Shown here piece by piece: positions 38,473 through 48,047 of a DNA stretch of 64,000 bases (positions are counted from its first letter, which is position 1; each line of letters starts with the position of its first letter). The stretch spans positions 25,559 to 89,558 of the forward strand of contig NZ_VORR01000015.1 of the NCBI RefSeq assembly GCF_007997085.1, written 5' to 3'. A model generated the notes under the pieces. That model had not been told where the DNA came from, did not search any database, and was given only the letters and a program-made list of their open reading frames with translations. The DNA comes from Polaribacter sp. IC066. Its GTDB lineage: Bacteria; Bacteroidota; Bacteroidia; Flavobacteriales; Flavobacteriaceae. The position numbers and the translations under genes are program-made.

Positions 38473-38972
38473 ATGAGCGATAAATTAAAGGTTTTAATTG
38501 AGAAACAAAATAGTGCAGTATTTTTTCGCCCTAGGTTTACAATTGATTTAGAGGATAATTTTACGCAGATTATAAAAAAATTTGAAAAAGAGTTTGAAAA
38601 GGAGCATTGCTTGTATTTTGGAAATATTGTTGATGGGCATATTTTTATATCGGTTGCTAAAAGAGATGAACACTTTTGGTCGCCGCAATTGCATTTAGAA
38701 ATTGTAGAAGAAACCATAAAAACATCAACTTTAAAAGGATTATTTGGACCTAAACCCCAAGTATGGATGCTCTTTATATTTATTCATTTCGTGATTGGTG
38801 TTTCCTTTTTAGGCTTTGGAGCCCTCTAATACACAAAGTTTTCTTTAAACGTATCATTTTTTTACCCTTACTTTGGATACTACTTTATTTTTTAGCCCAG
38901 ATAGCAAAAGACACCGGCACAAAACAAATGAAAGAGTTACACGATTTTATGATAAAAGTGATTGGAGTGTAA
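38473..38972 (+). pseudogene. Small membrane protein, interrupted by a stop and a frameshift
   Basis: The first frame encodes 118 aa (starts MSDKLKVLIEKQNSAVFF, with LFGPKPQVWMLFIFIHFVIGVSFLGFGAL) and stops at 38,827-38,829. Reading that TAA as TTA and adding one T to the seven-T run at 38,857-38,863 gives a smooth continuation: LYTKFSLNVSFF, LPLLWILLYFLAQIA and KELHDFMIKVIG. This restores a second membrane helix and a normal end at 38,972. Family not named here, function unknown. Sits between der and era and points the opposite way. Confidence 0.65.
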
Positions 38973-39350
38973 AGCCGATATTATTATTCATAGTGGTTGG
39001 ATTAGAATGTAATTTTAGATGCCTTCAATTCAGCAAGAGACAAGACAAAATACAGGTTGATAGTCCGTGAAACCTCTTAAATTGTAAAAGTTGTTAGGCT
39101 GTGGCTTAAAATGAATTTTAATCAAGGATGCATTTTATTAGTTTTCTCTTTTGGATTAAAAGGAGAAATCACATAGAGTTATAAATTGTTGTAGTTTTTA
39201 CTAATAAGATTTTTTTTGATACTTATTTTGAGAATTTCGATTTACTTCAATATGAAATACATCTAAAGGTTCAAATTACTAAACAGAACGTGTTTATAAT
39301 TTTGAATAGATATGAAATACAAGTCAGCAAGTCAAAAGATTATTTTGGTA
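38973..39350. other. Intergenic, nothing recognised
   Basis: AT-rich DNA with no ORF, RNA gene or strong hairpin that I can support. Confidence 0.5.
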
Positions 39351-40235
39351 TTAACCTTGATTATAACCAAAACGTTTTAGTTGATTTTTATCACTTCGCC
39401 AGTTTTTATTTACTTTTACATAAAGTTCTATAAAAACTTTTTTCTCGAAGAATTTTTCTAAATCTTTTCTGGCTTCTGCACCAACTCTTTTTAAGGCACT
39501 TCCTTTATGGCCAATAATAATTCCTTTTTGTGTTTCTCTTTCTACCATGATGATAGACCTTATTCTAACAATATTTTCCTCTTCCGTAAACTCTTCTGTT
39601 TCAACTTCTACAGCATACGGAATTTCCTTCTTATAATGAATTAGAATTTTTTCTCTAATTTTTTCATTTACAAAAAAACGTTCTGGTTTGTCTGTTAATT
39701 GATCTTTTGGGTAATATGGGGGGGCTTCTGGTAATAGTTCTTTAATTTTTTCGTAAACAGCAGTAACACCAAATCCTTCTAAAGCAGAAATTACAAACAC
39801 TTCGGCATTTGGGACCTTATTTCTCCAATATTCAATTTTCTCTTCAACTTCTTCTTGAGAAGATTTGTCTATTTTATTTAGCAATAAAATTACAGGAATT
39901 TTACTATTGATAATTTTATTAAAAAACGCTTCATTTTTTAGTTCTTTTTCACCAACTTCTACCATGTAAATAAGTACATCAGCGTCATCAAGAGCAGATT
40001 TTACAAAATCCATCATAGAAGATTGTAACTCGTAGGCTGGTTTTATGATTCCGGGAGTGTCAGAAAAAACAATTTGATAATCATCTTCATTTACAATTCC
40101 TAAAATACGATGTCTTGTTGTTTGTGCTTTGGCGGTAATAATTGAGAGTTTTTCGCCCACTAGCGCATTCATTAAGGTAGATTTACCAACGTTTGGGTTT
40201 CCGATAATATTTACAAATCCGGCTTTATGTGTCAT
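39351..40235 (-). CDS. era: GTPase Era
   Basis: 294 aa. G1 GNPNVGKST, G2/switch TTRHRI, G3 DTPGI, G4 NKID, then the KH domain (GIIIGHKGSALKRVGAEARKDLEKFF). Binds 16S rRNA 3' end in 30S maturation. Intact and of the usual length. The divergent initiator tRNA gene follows. Confidence 0.98.
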   Translation of the reverse strand: MTHKAGFVNIIGNPNVGKSTLMNALVGEKLSIITAKAQTTRHRILGIVNEDDYQIVFSDTPGIIKPAYELQSSMMDFVKSALDDADVLIYMVEVGEKELKNEAFFNKIINSKIPVILLLNKIDKSSQEEVEEKIEYWRNKVPNAEVFVISALEGFGVTAVYEKIKELLPEAPPYYPKDQLTDKPERFFVNEKIREKILIHYKKEIPYAVEVETEEFTEEENIVRIRSIIMVERETQKGIIIGHKGSALKRVGAEARKDLEKFFEKKVFIELYVKVNKNWRSDKNQLKRFGYNQG

Positions 40236-40302
40236 GATGCAAAGATAGTTTGTTTTGTTAATGGACTACGAATTAAGATACTAAAAAATAAATGAAATAA
40301 AG

Positions 40303-40335
40303 TTTGGTTAGTACTTTAATAGTGTTGTATATTTG
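40303..40335 (+). promoter_or_regulatory. tRNA-fMet promoter (TTTG / TATATTTG)
   Basis: -33 TTTG at 40,303-40,306 and -7 TATATTTG at 40,328-40,335, spacer 21 nt, 10 nt before the tRNA. A clear Bacteroidota-type promoter. Confidence 0.7.
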
Positions 40336-40345
40336 CACTCGAAAT

Positions 40346-40418
<73 letters not shown>

Positions 40419-40439
40419 CTATTTAAATTACACAAAAAC

Positions 40440-40469
40440 AGCAGTTTAGTTCTTTAAACTGCTTTTTTA
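40440..40469 (+). terminator. Terminator after the tRNA
   Basis: AGCAGTTTA (40,440-40,448), 6-nt loop, exact complement (40,455-40,463), then a T-run. Confidence 0.85.
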
Positions 40470-40552
40470 TGCGCTCTATTGAACAATTGGTTACCTTTAC
40501 CGCCGAAATTGAACACGATTTAGAACACGATTTGACTCAAAAAAAACTTTAT

Positions 40553-40938
40553 GGATCAAACAATATTTTAGGGGGATTAAGTTAGTTAAGCAAATAATTT
40601 AGTGATTCGATATAGGAAGAATTTTATGTCCCTAACGCCTCTAAATTGCGCTCTAAACTCTTTAATTTTAGCATTAAAAGATTCTGCAGAAGCATTTGTA
40701 CTTCTATTATTGAAGTAGTTTAATATTTGTATATGATGCATTTGTGGATCAAACAATATTTTAGGGGGATTAAGTTAGTTAAGCAAATAATTTAGTGATT
40801 CGATATAGGAAGAATTTTATGTCCCTAACGCCTCTAAATTGCGCTCTAAACTCTTTAATTTTAGCATTAAAAGATTCTGCAGAAGCATTTGTACTTCTAT
40901 TATTGAAGTAGTTTAATATTTGTATATGATGCATTTGT
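40553..40938. repeat. 193-bp tandem duplication of the IS left end
   Basis: 40,553-40,745 and 40,746-40,938 appear identical by eye. The copy begins exactly at the terminal base of the IS and includes the last ~53 codons of the transposase. The outer copy carries the border with the target duplication. Confidence 0.93.
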
Positions 40939-41747
40939 ATAGACCTAGCAATGGTAGCAAATGATTTGAATTGAGATTTTTCAACTTTATCATACCAGTG
41001 TGCCAGTTTTAATCTGGCAACATCTTTATTTGTGTTATTTTCATATATATACCTTAATCCTTGCGCTAAATTATATGCTTTTTCAATAGTTGGGTATAAA
41101 TTGAATAGAATTTCAGCTCTTTCTACTTGCCTTACTGTCCAATTTGTTTTTGATTTGAATAGTAAGTATCGACTTCTAGCTAGTAACTGCTTGTGAGTAT
41201 CACCATTCGCTAAAAGTTCAGGTGTGTATATGGTTTCATTTTTACGAGCCTCTAAAATAGCACAATTTTCAAGGTCTATAATTTCCCAACGTAAACGTAT
41301 ACGTTCTTCTTGTACCGCTTCTGATGCTAGCTTTTGAACATGAAACCTATCGGTAACGATGGCTGTTTTAGGGAAACATTTTTTAGCAATTAAATTCATA
41401 CTTCCTGCCATATCAAGGGTAACCTCTTCTACCAAGTTTCGTTTCTCTAGCGGAATTTTATTTAGTATAGCAATGACATCAGCAGCTTTTGTGCCTTTTA
41501 CAATAGCAATGATGCTCCCTTTTTTACCATGTCCATCTTTGTTTGTAAAAATGGTGTATAATTCACCATTAGATAAAGAAGTTTCATCTAAACTTAAATG
41601 TTTTCCAATATTTTCTGCATAAAGTAACCAATCTTCTGCATGCTCTTTTTGTGTCCAATCTTTAAAATCACTCAAATGGTTTTTGTAGTAATATTGGAGC
41701 GTACGACCATTACTCGTATAATAATCTCCAAAACGTTTTGCACTCAC
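40779..41747 (-). CDS. ISL3-family DDE transposase
   Basis: 322 aa. DDE_Tnp_ISL3-type sequence: TLDMAGSMNLIAKKCFP, IVTDRFHVQKLASEAVQ, and a C-terminal NRSTNASAESFNAKIKEFRAQFRG carrying the last acidic residue. The start GTG is 10 nt after the stop of the upstream ORF. The two ORFs are in different frames, with an A/T-rich TTTTTTAAAAGG at the junction, so a +1 frameshift product or coupled translation is possible. Confidence 0.9.
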   Translation of the reverse strand: MSAKRFGDYYTSNGRTLQYYYKNHLSDFKDWTQKEHAEDWLLYAENIGKHLSLDETSLSNGELYTIFTNKDGHGKKGSIIAIVKGTKAADVIAILNKIPLEKRNLVEEVTLDMAGSMNLIAKKCFPKTAIVTDRFHVQKLASEAVQEERIRLRWEIIDLENCAILEARKNETIYTPELLANGDTHKQLLARSRYLLFKSKTNWTVRQVERAEILFNLYPTIEKAYNLAQGLRYIYENNTNKDVARLKLAHWYDKVEKSQFKSFATIARSIQMHHIQILNYFNNRSTNASAESFNAKIKEFRAQFRGVRDIKFFLYRITKLFA

Positions 41748-41757
41748 TGCATGGGTA

Positions 41758-42099
41758 TCAAGTGATACCTTTTAAAAAAGAGGCAAACTCGTTAGTGATC
41801 CGAGTGCCTTTGGCTATTAAAGTCCAATCTCTTTTTACAATCTTGCCAGATTCAATAAGTGTCCAGCGCCTGCGTCTTATATGAAGAAATACAGATTTAC
41901 CCCTTAAAGGAAAGTCCTCTATAGTGATCTCTGGAGAAAAACCTTTCGAATGGGCTAAAGTAGATTGGTATTCTTCGGGTAGTATATTCTTCTCTTTTAA
42001 ATAGAAATGAATAGTATCATCCTTTGTTTTATGGTTCGTAATCTCGAAGTATTCTAAAATACCTTCTGGAAGTAAATAACTCGCTAATTCTATGTCCAA
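41758..42099 (-). CDS. ISAon1-type transposase N-terminal-region protein
   Basis: 113 aa upstream ORF of the IS. It contains IEDFPLRGKSVFLHIRRRRW and KGTRITNEFASFLKGIT, with a zinc-less, DNA-binding-looking basic segment. Found paired with the ISL3-type transposase in Bacteroidota elements. Probably supplies the DNA-binding N-terminus of the transposase. Confidence 0.82.
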   Translation of the reverse strand: MDIELASYLLPEGILEYFEITNHKTKDDTIHFYLKEKNILPEEYQSTLAHSKGFSPEITIEDFPLRGKSVFLHIRRRRWTLIESGKIVKRDWTLIAKGTRITNEFASFLKGIT

Positions 42100-42302
42100 T
42101 TTAATTTAGTTTTTAAAACAAAGATAATCCAATCCCCCTAAAATAATACTTGACCCAACTTTATTCCATACCAAAGGTCAACAATGCAAAAGGCGATTTG
42201 TCGAAACGTTGGTGCGTTTATTTTTCCTTTAGGAATGCTGCAACAGGAAAAATGAAACGTTCGAGTAATATTTACGGAATAACGAAGAATCAAGATAAAT
42301 AG

Positions 42303-42645
42303 TGGGTTAATTGGCTTGTTTAATTTGTCAATCAACAGCTTATCAACAGTTAAATATAAAAACTGAAAATGTGACACAGCAATTAAATTTGGTGATAGAT
42401 AAGGTTACAGCGTTTTGTGATACAATAAAATTCACAAAATCAACAGCCGAGCAACACGTAGCAACAGCAATCAACAGCCTTAATGAGCAATGAAAAGACT
42501 ATAGGGTCATTTTTAAAACTCATATTTAAAATTGCAATCTACTTGTTACTTAAAAATTATTTTAGGGATTATAATATTAAATAAGAGACAATATATTATC
42601 TATTATGCCTAAAAAATAGTATATTTAGATCATATATGAGCTATT
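42303..42645. other. Gene-poor remainder of the island
   Basis: A 60-codon ORF at 42,311-42,493 (NLVIDKVTAFCDTIKF... NSLNEQ) is helical but matches nothing I know and could be a remnant. A 10-bp palindrome TCATATATGA (42,630-42,639) lies just before hipB and may be its operator. Confidence 0.4.
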
Positions 42646-42933
42646 ATGAATGTATTTTCAATTGAAAAAAATCCGAGGGAAGTAGCAAAAGAACTTGCTA
42701 TCAAATTTAAGAAACTTCGCAATGAAGCCAAATTAACACGCAAAGAATTGGCAGAACGTTCTGGGGTTTCAGAAAGTAGTATCAAACGTTTTGAAACTAC
42801 TGGTTTAATTTCGTTAATCTCATTACTTAAAATTAGTCAAATCCTTAAAAAGTTAGAAGACTTTCAAACGTTGTTTAAAAATGATGATGCAAATAAGATC
42901 AAAGAATTGTTTAGCGATAAAATGAATTTATAA
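42646..42933 (+). CDS. hipB: HipB-like XRE antitoxin
   Basis: 95 aa with a helix-turn-helix (KLRNEAKLTRKELAERSGVSESSIKRFETTG) and a C-terminal helix. Family knowledge: it binds HipA and represses the operon. The stop overlaps the hipA start by one base (TAATG). Intact while its toxin gene is frameshifted. Confidence 0.85.
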   Translation: MNVFSIEKNPREVAKELAIKFKKLRNEAKLTRKELAERSGVSESSIKRFETTGLISLISLLKISQILKKLEDFQTLFKNDDANKIKELFSDKMNL

Positions 42934-44164
42934 TGGCGTTAAAAAGAGTAACCGTTGAATTAAATTTTGGAGATTCCGTTTTGGAAGTTGGAGAAATTGT
43001 GATGCATAAAAAGCAATTTTTCTTTAAATATTATTCTGATTTTTTAAAAAGAAATTTAGAAATATCACCTTTTAAGTTGCCCTTGAATTCAGAAATTCAA
43101 AAGCCAAAAGAATTATTTTTTGACGGACTTTTTGGAGTTTTTAACGATAGCCTGCCTGATGGTTGGGGACGCTTATTAGTGGATCGGTATTTTCTAAAAA
43201 AAGGGATTGCTTTGCCTCAAATATCGCCTTTAGAAAGAGTAACATTTATAGGAACGAATGGTTTGGGTGCATTACAATATAAACCCCAAGACCTTATTGC
43301 AAATGAAAGGTATCAAAACATTGATTTAGATCTTATTGCAAAAGATATGAATGTGGTATTGCAAGGAGAAAGTAGCCAAGTAATTGAAGAATTATTGAGT
43401 TTGGGCGGTTCTTCTGGTGGCGCAAGACCGAAAATTATGGTGGGTTATAATAAAACAAAGAATACGCTATTGCAAGGAGATGCTTTACTGCCAAATAATT
43501 TTGAACATTGGATTATCAAATTTCCTTCAAGCACCGATTTACAAGACATTGCACATATAGAATATGCCTATTACCTAATGGCGTTGGATGCAGGTGTTAT
43601 AATGAGCGAATCACAGCTTTTTAAAAGCGAAAAGCAATCTGTTTTTTTGGTGTAAAAAGATTTGGTGGAATGCAAAATAATCGAGTGCATTTGCATTCAG
43701 CAAGTGGTTTATTGCATGATAATTTTAGATTAAGCAATTTAGATTATGGTCATTTGATGGACTTGGCATTTCGATTAGAAAATCATCTAAAAGGCTATAA
43801 AAAAGTATTACGTTTGGCATGTTTTAATGTGTTGACGCATAATAGGGATGATCATAGTAAAAACTTCGCTTTTTTGATGAATAAAAAAGGAGATTGGCAA
43901 TTTGCACCAGCTTATGATCTTACATTTTCATTTTCTTCTCATGGGCAACATAGCGCAACTGTAAACGGAGAAGGTGAAAATCCAACACAAAAACATTTAT
44001 TAGAGCTTGCTGCTTTGTTCGATTTAAAAAATGCGAAACTTATTTTAGAGGAAGTAAAAAATGCTGTAAATAATTGGCAACATTTTGCTAAACAAGCAGG
44101 TGTTTCTAAAACATCTTTGGATTTGATACAGAAAGTGATTCAGAAACAATGTAAAGACCGTTAG
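42933..44164 (+). pseudogene. hipA: HipA-family kinase toxin, frameshifted
   Basis: The N-terminal part (240 codons, to 43,655) holds the HipA N-domain (FFDGLFGVFNDSLPDGWGRLL) and the loop SLGGSSGGARPKIMV. The C-terminal part (from 43,670) holds RVHLHSASGLLHDNFR, the catalytic HNRDDHSKNFAFL and APAYDLTFS. Adding one T to the seven-T run at 43,642-43,648 joins both as VFFGVKRFGGMQNNR, matching the family. As read, the protein stops before the catalytic residues. Confidence 0.87.
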
Positions 44165-44475
44165 TAATTTTAATAGTGCATCAAAGGCAACATAATATTA
44201 GTAATTTAAGATCATAATTTTCTAGTCTATTATTTGTCCTCTACTAAATTATAATTATTGAAAGACCTCAAAAGCTCGAAATAATTTATTAATCAGTGTT
44301 TGTTTTCTTGAATTTTTTAGAAATAATAGTTTGGTTTTAATAAGGTTTTTCTTGTTTCTCAAGCTAATCTGATTTCACCAATCAGATTTACATACCTTCC
44401 AAAATGAAACTCATTAAAAAACCAGTGAAACTGAATTCACTGGTTTAAACTACTTTTTATTTTAGATTTAAATAT
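44165..44475. other. Intergenic region with two hairpins
   Basis: No gene seen. AATCTGATT/AATCAGATT (44,366-44,388) is a simple hairpin; the second hairpin (44,419-44,446) is the terminator listed separately. Confidence 0.5.
44415..44446 (-). terminator. Terminator of the 58-aa gene / discoidin gene
   Basis: AAACCAGTGAA (44,419-44,429) and its exact complement (44,436-44,446), 6-nt loop, followed on the minus strand by six T. It lies just past the stop of the small gene. Confidence 0.85.
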
Positions 44476-44652
44476 TTAAAACCCTTCTCCTGGAGCTTCG
44501 GGGCTTGAAGCCTGAGCCTTTTGCGGGTTCAAAATTAGATAGGTACCTAATGCTGTTAATGCCGCATATTTACCATAGTTCCCTATTTTTTTAATAGCGT
44601 CTTTTCTTGAAATATCTTCTGTTTTTTTTGTGTCTTTTAATTGGTGAGTCAT
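44476..44652 (-). CDS. Conserved small protein (58 aa)
   Basis: MTHQLKDTKK at the start, then SRKDAIKKIGNYGKYAA, a hydrophobic stretch LTALGTYLIL, then NPQKAQASSPEAPGEGF. Similar short proteins (SRKEAIKK...NPQKAQA...) are, from memory, common in Flavobacteriaceae. The N-terminus recalls a twin-arginine-type leader (SRKDA followed by a hydrophobic core), though without the second Arg. Function unknown. It is 23 nt downstream of the discoidin gene and ahead of a terminator, so it should be co-transcribed. Confidence 0.75.
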   Translation of the reverse strand: MTHQLKDTKKTEDISRKDAIKKIGNYGKYAALTALGTYLILNPQKAQASSPEAPGEGF

Positions 44653-44675
44653 GATGTTTAGTTTTAAAGATTTGG

Positions 44676-47261
44676 TTATTCTATAATGATTTTTTTATTC
44701 AACTTTCCTTCTTCTGATTGAATTTGAACAATATAGACCCCAGTTGATAATTTAGGAATTGTAATGTCACTTGTACCTTTAGATATAAAAGAAGTACTTA
44801 ACTCCTGCTTGCCTAAAATATTGAAAACTTTAAGAGAAGTCTTTGCATTTGGCAAATCACTTACCCTTAATGTTGTTTTATCAGAAATATAAACAGAAAT
44901 TTTTTCAAGATTAGAATCAGTGGTATTTAGAGCTTTACTTGAAACGTTGATATAGAACCTGCCAATACCATTTATATTTTCGTTAAATGTCATTTTTATA
45001 GCACCATCAGAGAATGATTTGAAAGTATTGGTTTCTCTATCTTCTAGATAAATGCTCATCCCATTTGGTAAGTTTAACGCATCTAATGAAAAGGTAATTT
45101 CTTTGTTAGCTTCTGTTTTTAATCCAATAGGAATTGTCATTGTTTCCATTTCTGAAGCAGGTAAAGCTTGTCTTTTAAAAGCAATACCTTGGTTGTTTTC
45201 TACTAAATGAGTGTACAATTTTAATTCAGAGTTTACACCATCAAACATTCCAACATCAAATCCTGGGTCTAATCCTTTTGTTTTATCATTAAAATAGTTT
45301 ATTTGAGTTGTTTTTGTACTTACTCCGTTAGAAACGGAAAGATTAATATTTTGAATATTTTTTTTGTAAAAAGTAACACCCGTTTGATGACTCTGCATAG
45401 CTTTTGTCATTGAAACTGTTGTTGAAGTCAGTTTAGAATTTACAAAAAATGCTTGCCCGGGTTGAATAAAATTACCCGCTCCAAGGTCTTCATAAAGACC
45501 TGTTGATGCATTAAAAACAAAAACTGCTTGAAAAGCATTTGATAGTAAAGATCCATTTGCAGTAAGAAATGCTTCAACACTCATATAAGAAGGATACGAA
45601 TTACCGATTAAATTCCAATTATTATTATCTTGTGAAATTGTAGGAGTTACAGAGGAAGCAATGGTACCTGTAAAAGAATACGTTGCTGCAGATGCACCAC
45701 CAATAGTTCCTTTCTTTAAACCATAACCAACTCCTGTTCCAAAAGTTTCAGTAGTACCACCTTGATAGTAATTCCATTGTCCTGTAATGGCATCTGGCGT
45801 TGCATTGTCATAGGTAGAAATTCCTTTATTAGAAGCAGATGCAGAGCCTGTAGCAATAGAATAAGCTGTTACCCAATCATTATCATATTGTGCACCTATT
45901 ACTGGACTTGCAACTAAATGCCAATTAGTATCGGTAACGTTCACATTATAAGTAATGTTACCAGTTGATGTGCCAACAGGAATTAAAGAACCTCCGGCAG
46001 TAATGTTTAATGAAGCGCCAGAATCAATTGTTAGATTATTACAAACAGCACCGGTAGTAGCCGATATTATTGGACTATTTGCTGTGCCTGCTGGAATCGT
46101 AACATTCGTTAATGCTGAAGGCACAGTTCCTGCACTCCAGTTGCTCCCTGTAGTCCATTCTGAAGTAGTTCCTAACCAAGTTGATGCACTTAAAGTTCCA
46201 TATACTTCAAATTCAAATAAACTGTAACCGTAAATAGACCCCCTTTTTGTTCCATACATTCTTACATATCTAGCAGAGGTAGCTGTAAAAGAAATATCAT
46301 CAATACCCCCGTTTCCTCCAACTTGTGTGTAAACAGTAGTCCAAGAAGAAGCGTCACTAGATACTTGAATTACATAGTCTTCACCAAATGCACCCTCCCA
46401 GTTTAAATTAACACCATCAACATCAAACGTATTTCCTAAATCTATATAAATCCATTCTATATCTGTAGTAGCAGATTCCCATCTTGTTCCAGAATTTTGA
46501 TCAAAAGCTAAACTAGCTGCCTGGGCTTCTGAAGAAGCCGTAGCTGTTTTAAGATACGCTATGTTTTCTTTTTTTACTGTAAAGTTTAGCGTGTATGTTT
46601 CTGTTGTAGTACCATCTTTAGCAGTTACTAGTACTGTTGATGCACCAGGTAATGAGGCCGCATTGGTTGTAACAGCAGTTGCTGGTGTGCTTTGTTTAGT
46701 CGTTCCTACAACAGTTGGAACCGTTACGGTACCTGCTGGCAACTCTACGTTATACGTCTTTGTATTAGATAAAAAACTACTAACAGTTGTTCCGTTTACA
46801 GTTAAGTCACTTAATGTTGCATCAACATTTGTCGCAATCGCTTCGTAAACCTGAAATTCCCAAAAACTATGACCATATATAGTTCCTCTTTTGGTTCCAT
46901 AATATCTTATATAACGTCCTGTTCCGGATACTGAAAGATCATCGGTTCCTCCATTTCCAGCAGTCTCCGTGTAAATAGCGGTCCAATTAGTATTATCAGA
47001 AGAGATTTCAATTAAATAGTCAGTTGCGTACGCACCTTCCCAGTTAATAATAACTTGACCTATGCTATAAGAGGCTCCAAGATCTACAGATAGCGATTGT
47101 GGGTCTGTAGAAGCTGATTCCCACCTAGTTCCTAGATCTCCATCAACTGCGGCGGCACTAGATCCACTTGTAGAGGCTGTTGTTTTACCCAAAGCTAAAT
47201 TTTGGGCGCTTCCGACTGTAATTGCAAAAAGCGCAATAATTAAAGTAATTTTGTTAATCAT
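44676..47261 (-). CDS. Discoidin (F5/8 C) repeat surface protein with T9SS sorting domain, long form
   Basis: 861 aa. Signal peptide; discoidin domain 1 (about 20-140, NLALGKTTAST... RYIRYYGTKRG); cadherin-like beta sandwich (about 145-230, DATLSDLTVNGTTVSSFL); discoidin domain 2 (about 233-355); a long beta-rich region (about 360-780, WTTGSNWSAGTVP, NWNLIGNSYPSYMSVEAFL) of a type found in flavobacterial surface proteins; and a T9SS domain ending GVYIVQIQSEEGKLNKKIII. The first ~355 residues are nearly the same as the protein at 61,513. Likely a cell-surface glycan binder. Confidence 0.88.
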   Translation of the reverse strand: MINKITLIIALFAITVGSAQNLALGKTTASTSGSSAAAVDGDLGTRWESASTDPQSLSVDLGASYSIGQVIINWEGAYATDYLIEISSDNTNWTAIYTETAGNGGTDDLSVSGTGRYIRYYGTKRGTIYGHSFWEFQVYEAIATNVDATLSDLTVNGTTVSSFLSNTKTYNVELPAGTVTVPTVVGTTKQSTPATAVTTNAASLPGASTVLVTAKDGTTTETYTLNFTVKKENIAYLKTATASSEAQAASLAFDQNSGTRWESATTDIEWIYIDLGNTFDVDGVNLNWEGAFGEDYVIQVSSDASSWTTVYTQVGGNGGIDDISFTATSARYVRMYGTKRGSIYGYSLFEFEVYGTLSASTWLGTTSEWTTGSNWSAGTVPSALTNVTIPAGTANSPIISATTGAVCNNLTIDSGASLNITAGGSLIPVGTSTGNITYNVNVTDTNWHLVASPVIGAQYDNDWVTAYSIATGSASASNKGISTYDNATPDAITGQWNYYQGGTTETFGTGVGYGLKKGTIGGASAATYSFTGTIASSVTPTISQDNNNWNLIGNSYPSYMSVEAFLTANGSLLSNAFQAVFVFNASTGLYEDLGAGNFIQPGQAFFVNSKLTSTTVSMTKAMQSHQTGVTFYKKNIQNINLSVSNGVSTKTTQINYFNDKTKGLDPGFDVGMFDGVNSELKLYTHLVENNQGIAFKRQALPASEMETMTIPIGLKTEANKEITFSLDALNLPNGMSIYLEDRETNTFKSFSDGAIKMTFNENINGIGRFYINVSSKALNTTDSNLEKISVYISDKTTLRVSDLPNAKTSLKVFNILGKQELSTSFISKGTSDITIPKLSTGVYIVQIQSEEGKLNKKIIIE

Positions 47262-47337
47262 AAGTTTTTTGTTTTGAAGTTGAATTGTAGTTGTAATTCA
47301 AAGTGGTTAAATTTATTCATAGTTTATTAAGTATTTA
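46198..47337. repeat. 1.14-kb direct repeat, copy A
   Basis: Covers the first ~355 codons of the discoidin gene plus 76 nt upstream. Copy B is at 61,769-62,908, same orientation. The two copies have no net length difference and differ only by scattered substitutions. Confidence 0.92.
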
Positions 47338-48047
47338 AGAATTGACTGATTTTGGTGCAAAAATTAATACGGATATACTGGAGGAAGCCTAAGATTAATT
47401 TAAAAATTTTGTTTGTCAAAAAAAAAGCGTTGACTAAATTACAGCAACCCTTATTTTGTTGTGTATAAAAGCACAACTACTAATGTTAATTAATTAAAAT
47501 AAAGGGAGTTACAGTTGCATAAAAAATTAAAAAATTAGAAGTGTATTGATTTAAATTTACACCATGTTGAAGGATTTATTTTCTTCCAAATTTTTGCTTA
47601 TTGACCTCTAAGCTCTTTAGAAAAATATTCTTAAGCTTAAAAACCTTGGTGTCATGTAACAGTTATTCTAAAAAAGGAAAAGTCACAGAAGTAGCAGAAA
47701 AACAGTCTTCATAAGTTTTAGAAAACATTTTACCAACAAAAAAGTTTGTATGTAAGGATATTTTTGTCCGATAAAAGACTCAATACCGCTTCGCTTTTAG
47801 AACCAAGAGCCAAGACTTGATTCTAACTAATTAACAAACAGCTCTAACTTAAAATAAAATCATCTACTTTATTTTGATAAAATTATTTCTAAAAAAGCAA
47901 GGTGTTATTTAAAAAATTCCCGGAACCTTTTATTTTAAGAGGTTTTATCAAACTAAAAATAATTTTAATCGGACATTAATGATTTAAGGACTTTAAATAG
48001 ATTATTTCCCCGAGATAAGGTGAATTAAAACATCAGTTAACAAATAT
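47338..48047. other. Gene-free stretch between discoidin gene and regulator
   Basis: No ORF or recognised RNA. Contains an AGAACCAAGAGCCAAGA-like low-complexity word near 47,800 also seen near 3,635. The promoter of the discoidin gene must lie near 47,340-47,500, but no clean -7 element was found. Confidence 0.45.

Larger units (their letters stand above)
40553..42156 (-). mobile_element. ISL3-like (ISAon1-type) insertion sequence
   Basis: Ends are imperfect inverted repeats (left GGATCAAACAATATTTTAGG; right, on the other strand, GGGTCAAGTATTATTTTAGG; 22 of the first 26 positions match). The direct repeat AACTTTAT flanks it at 40,545-40,552 and 42,157-42,164, an 8-bp target duplication. It carries two ORFs in the order N-terminal-region protein then transposase, on the minus strand. 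The left end is present twice (see repeat). Confidence 0.92.
40469..42302 (+). pseudogene. Tyrosine-recombinase N-terminal fragment, split by an IS
   Basis: Codons from an ATG at 40,469 run to 40,552 (28 aa, ending QKKLY). After removing the IS and one 8-bp target copy the frame continues at 42,165 without a break as SIPKVNNAKGDLSKRW and VYFSFRNAATGKMKRSSNIYG, to a TAG at 42,300. GDLSKRWYVYFSFRNP-like text is the N-terminal arm of Bacteroidota tyrosine integrases. The catalytic domain is missing. Its position directly after a tRNA gene fits an integrase of an island inserted at tRNA-fMet. Confidence 0.75.

Noticed and set aside
42311..42493. 60-aa ORF in the island as a gene
   Set aside because: Helical but with no family match, no ribosome-binding context and flanked by pseudogene DNA.
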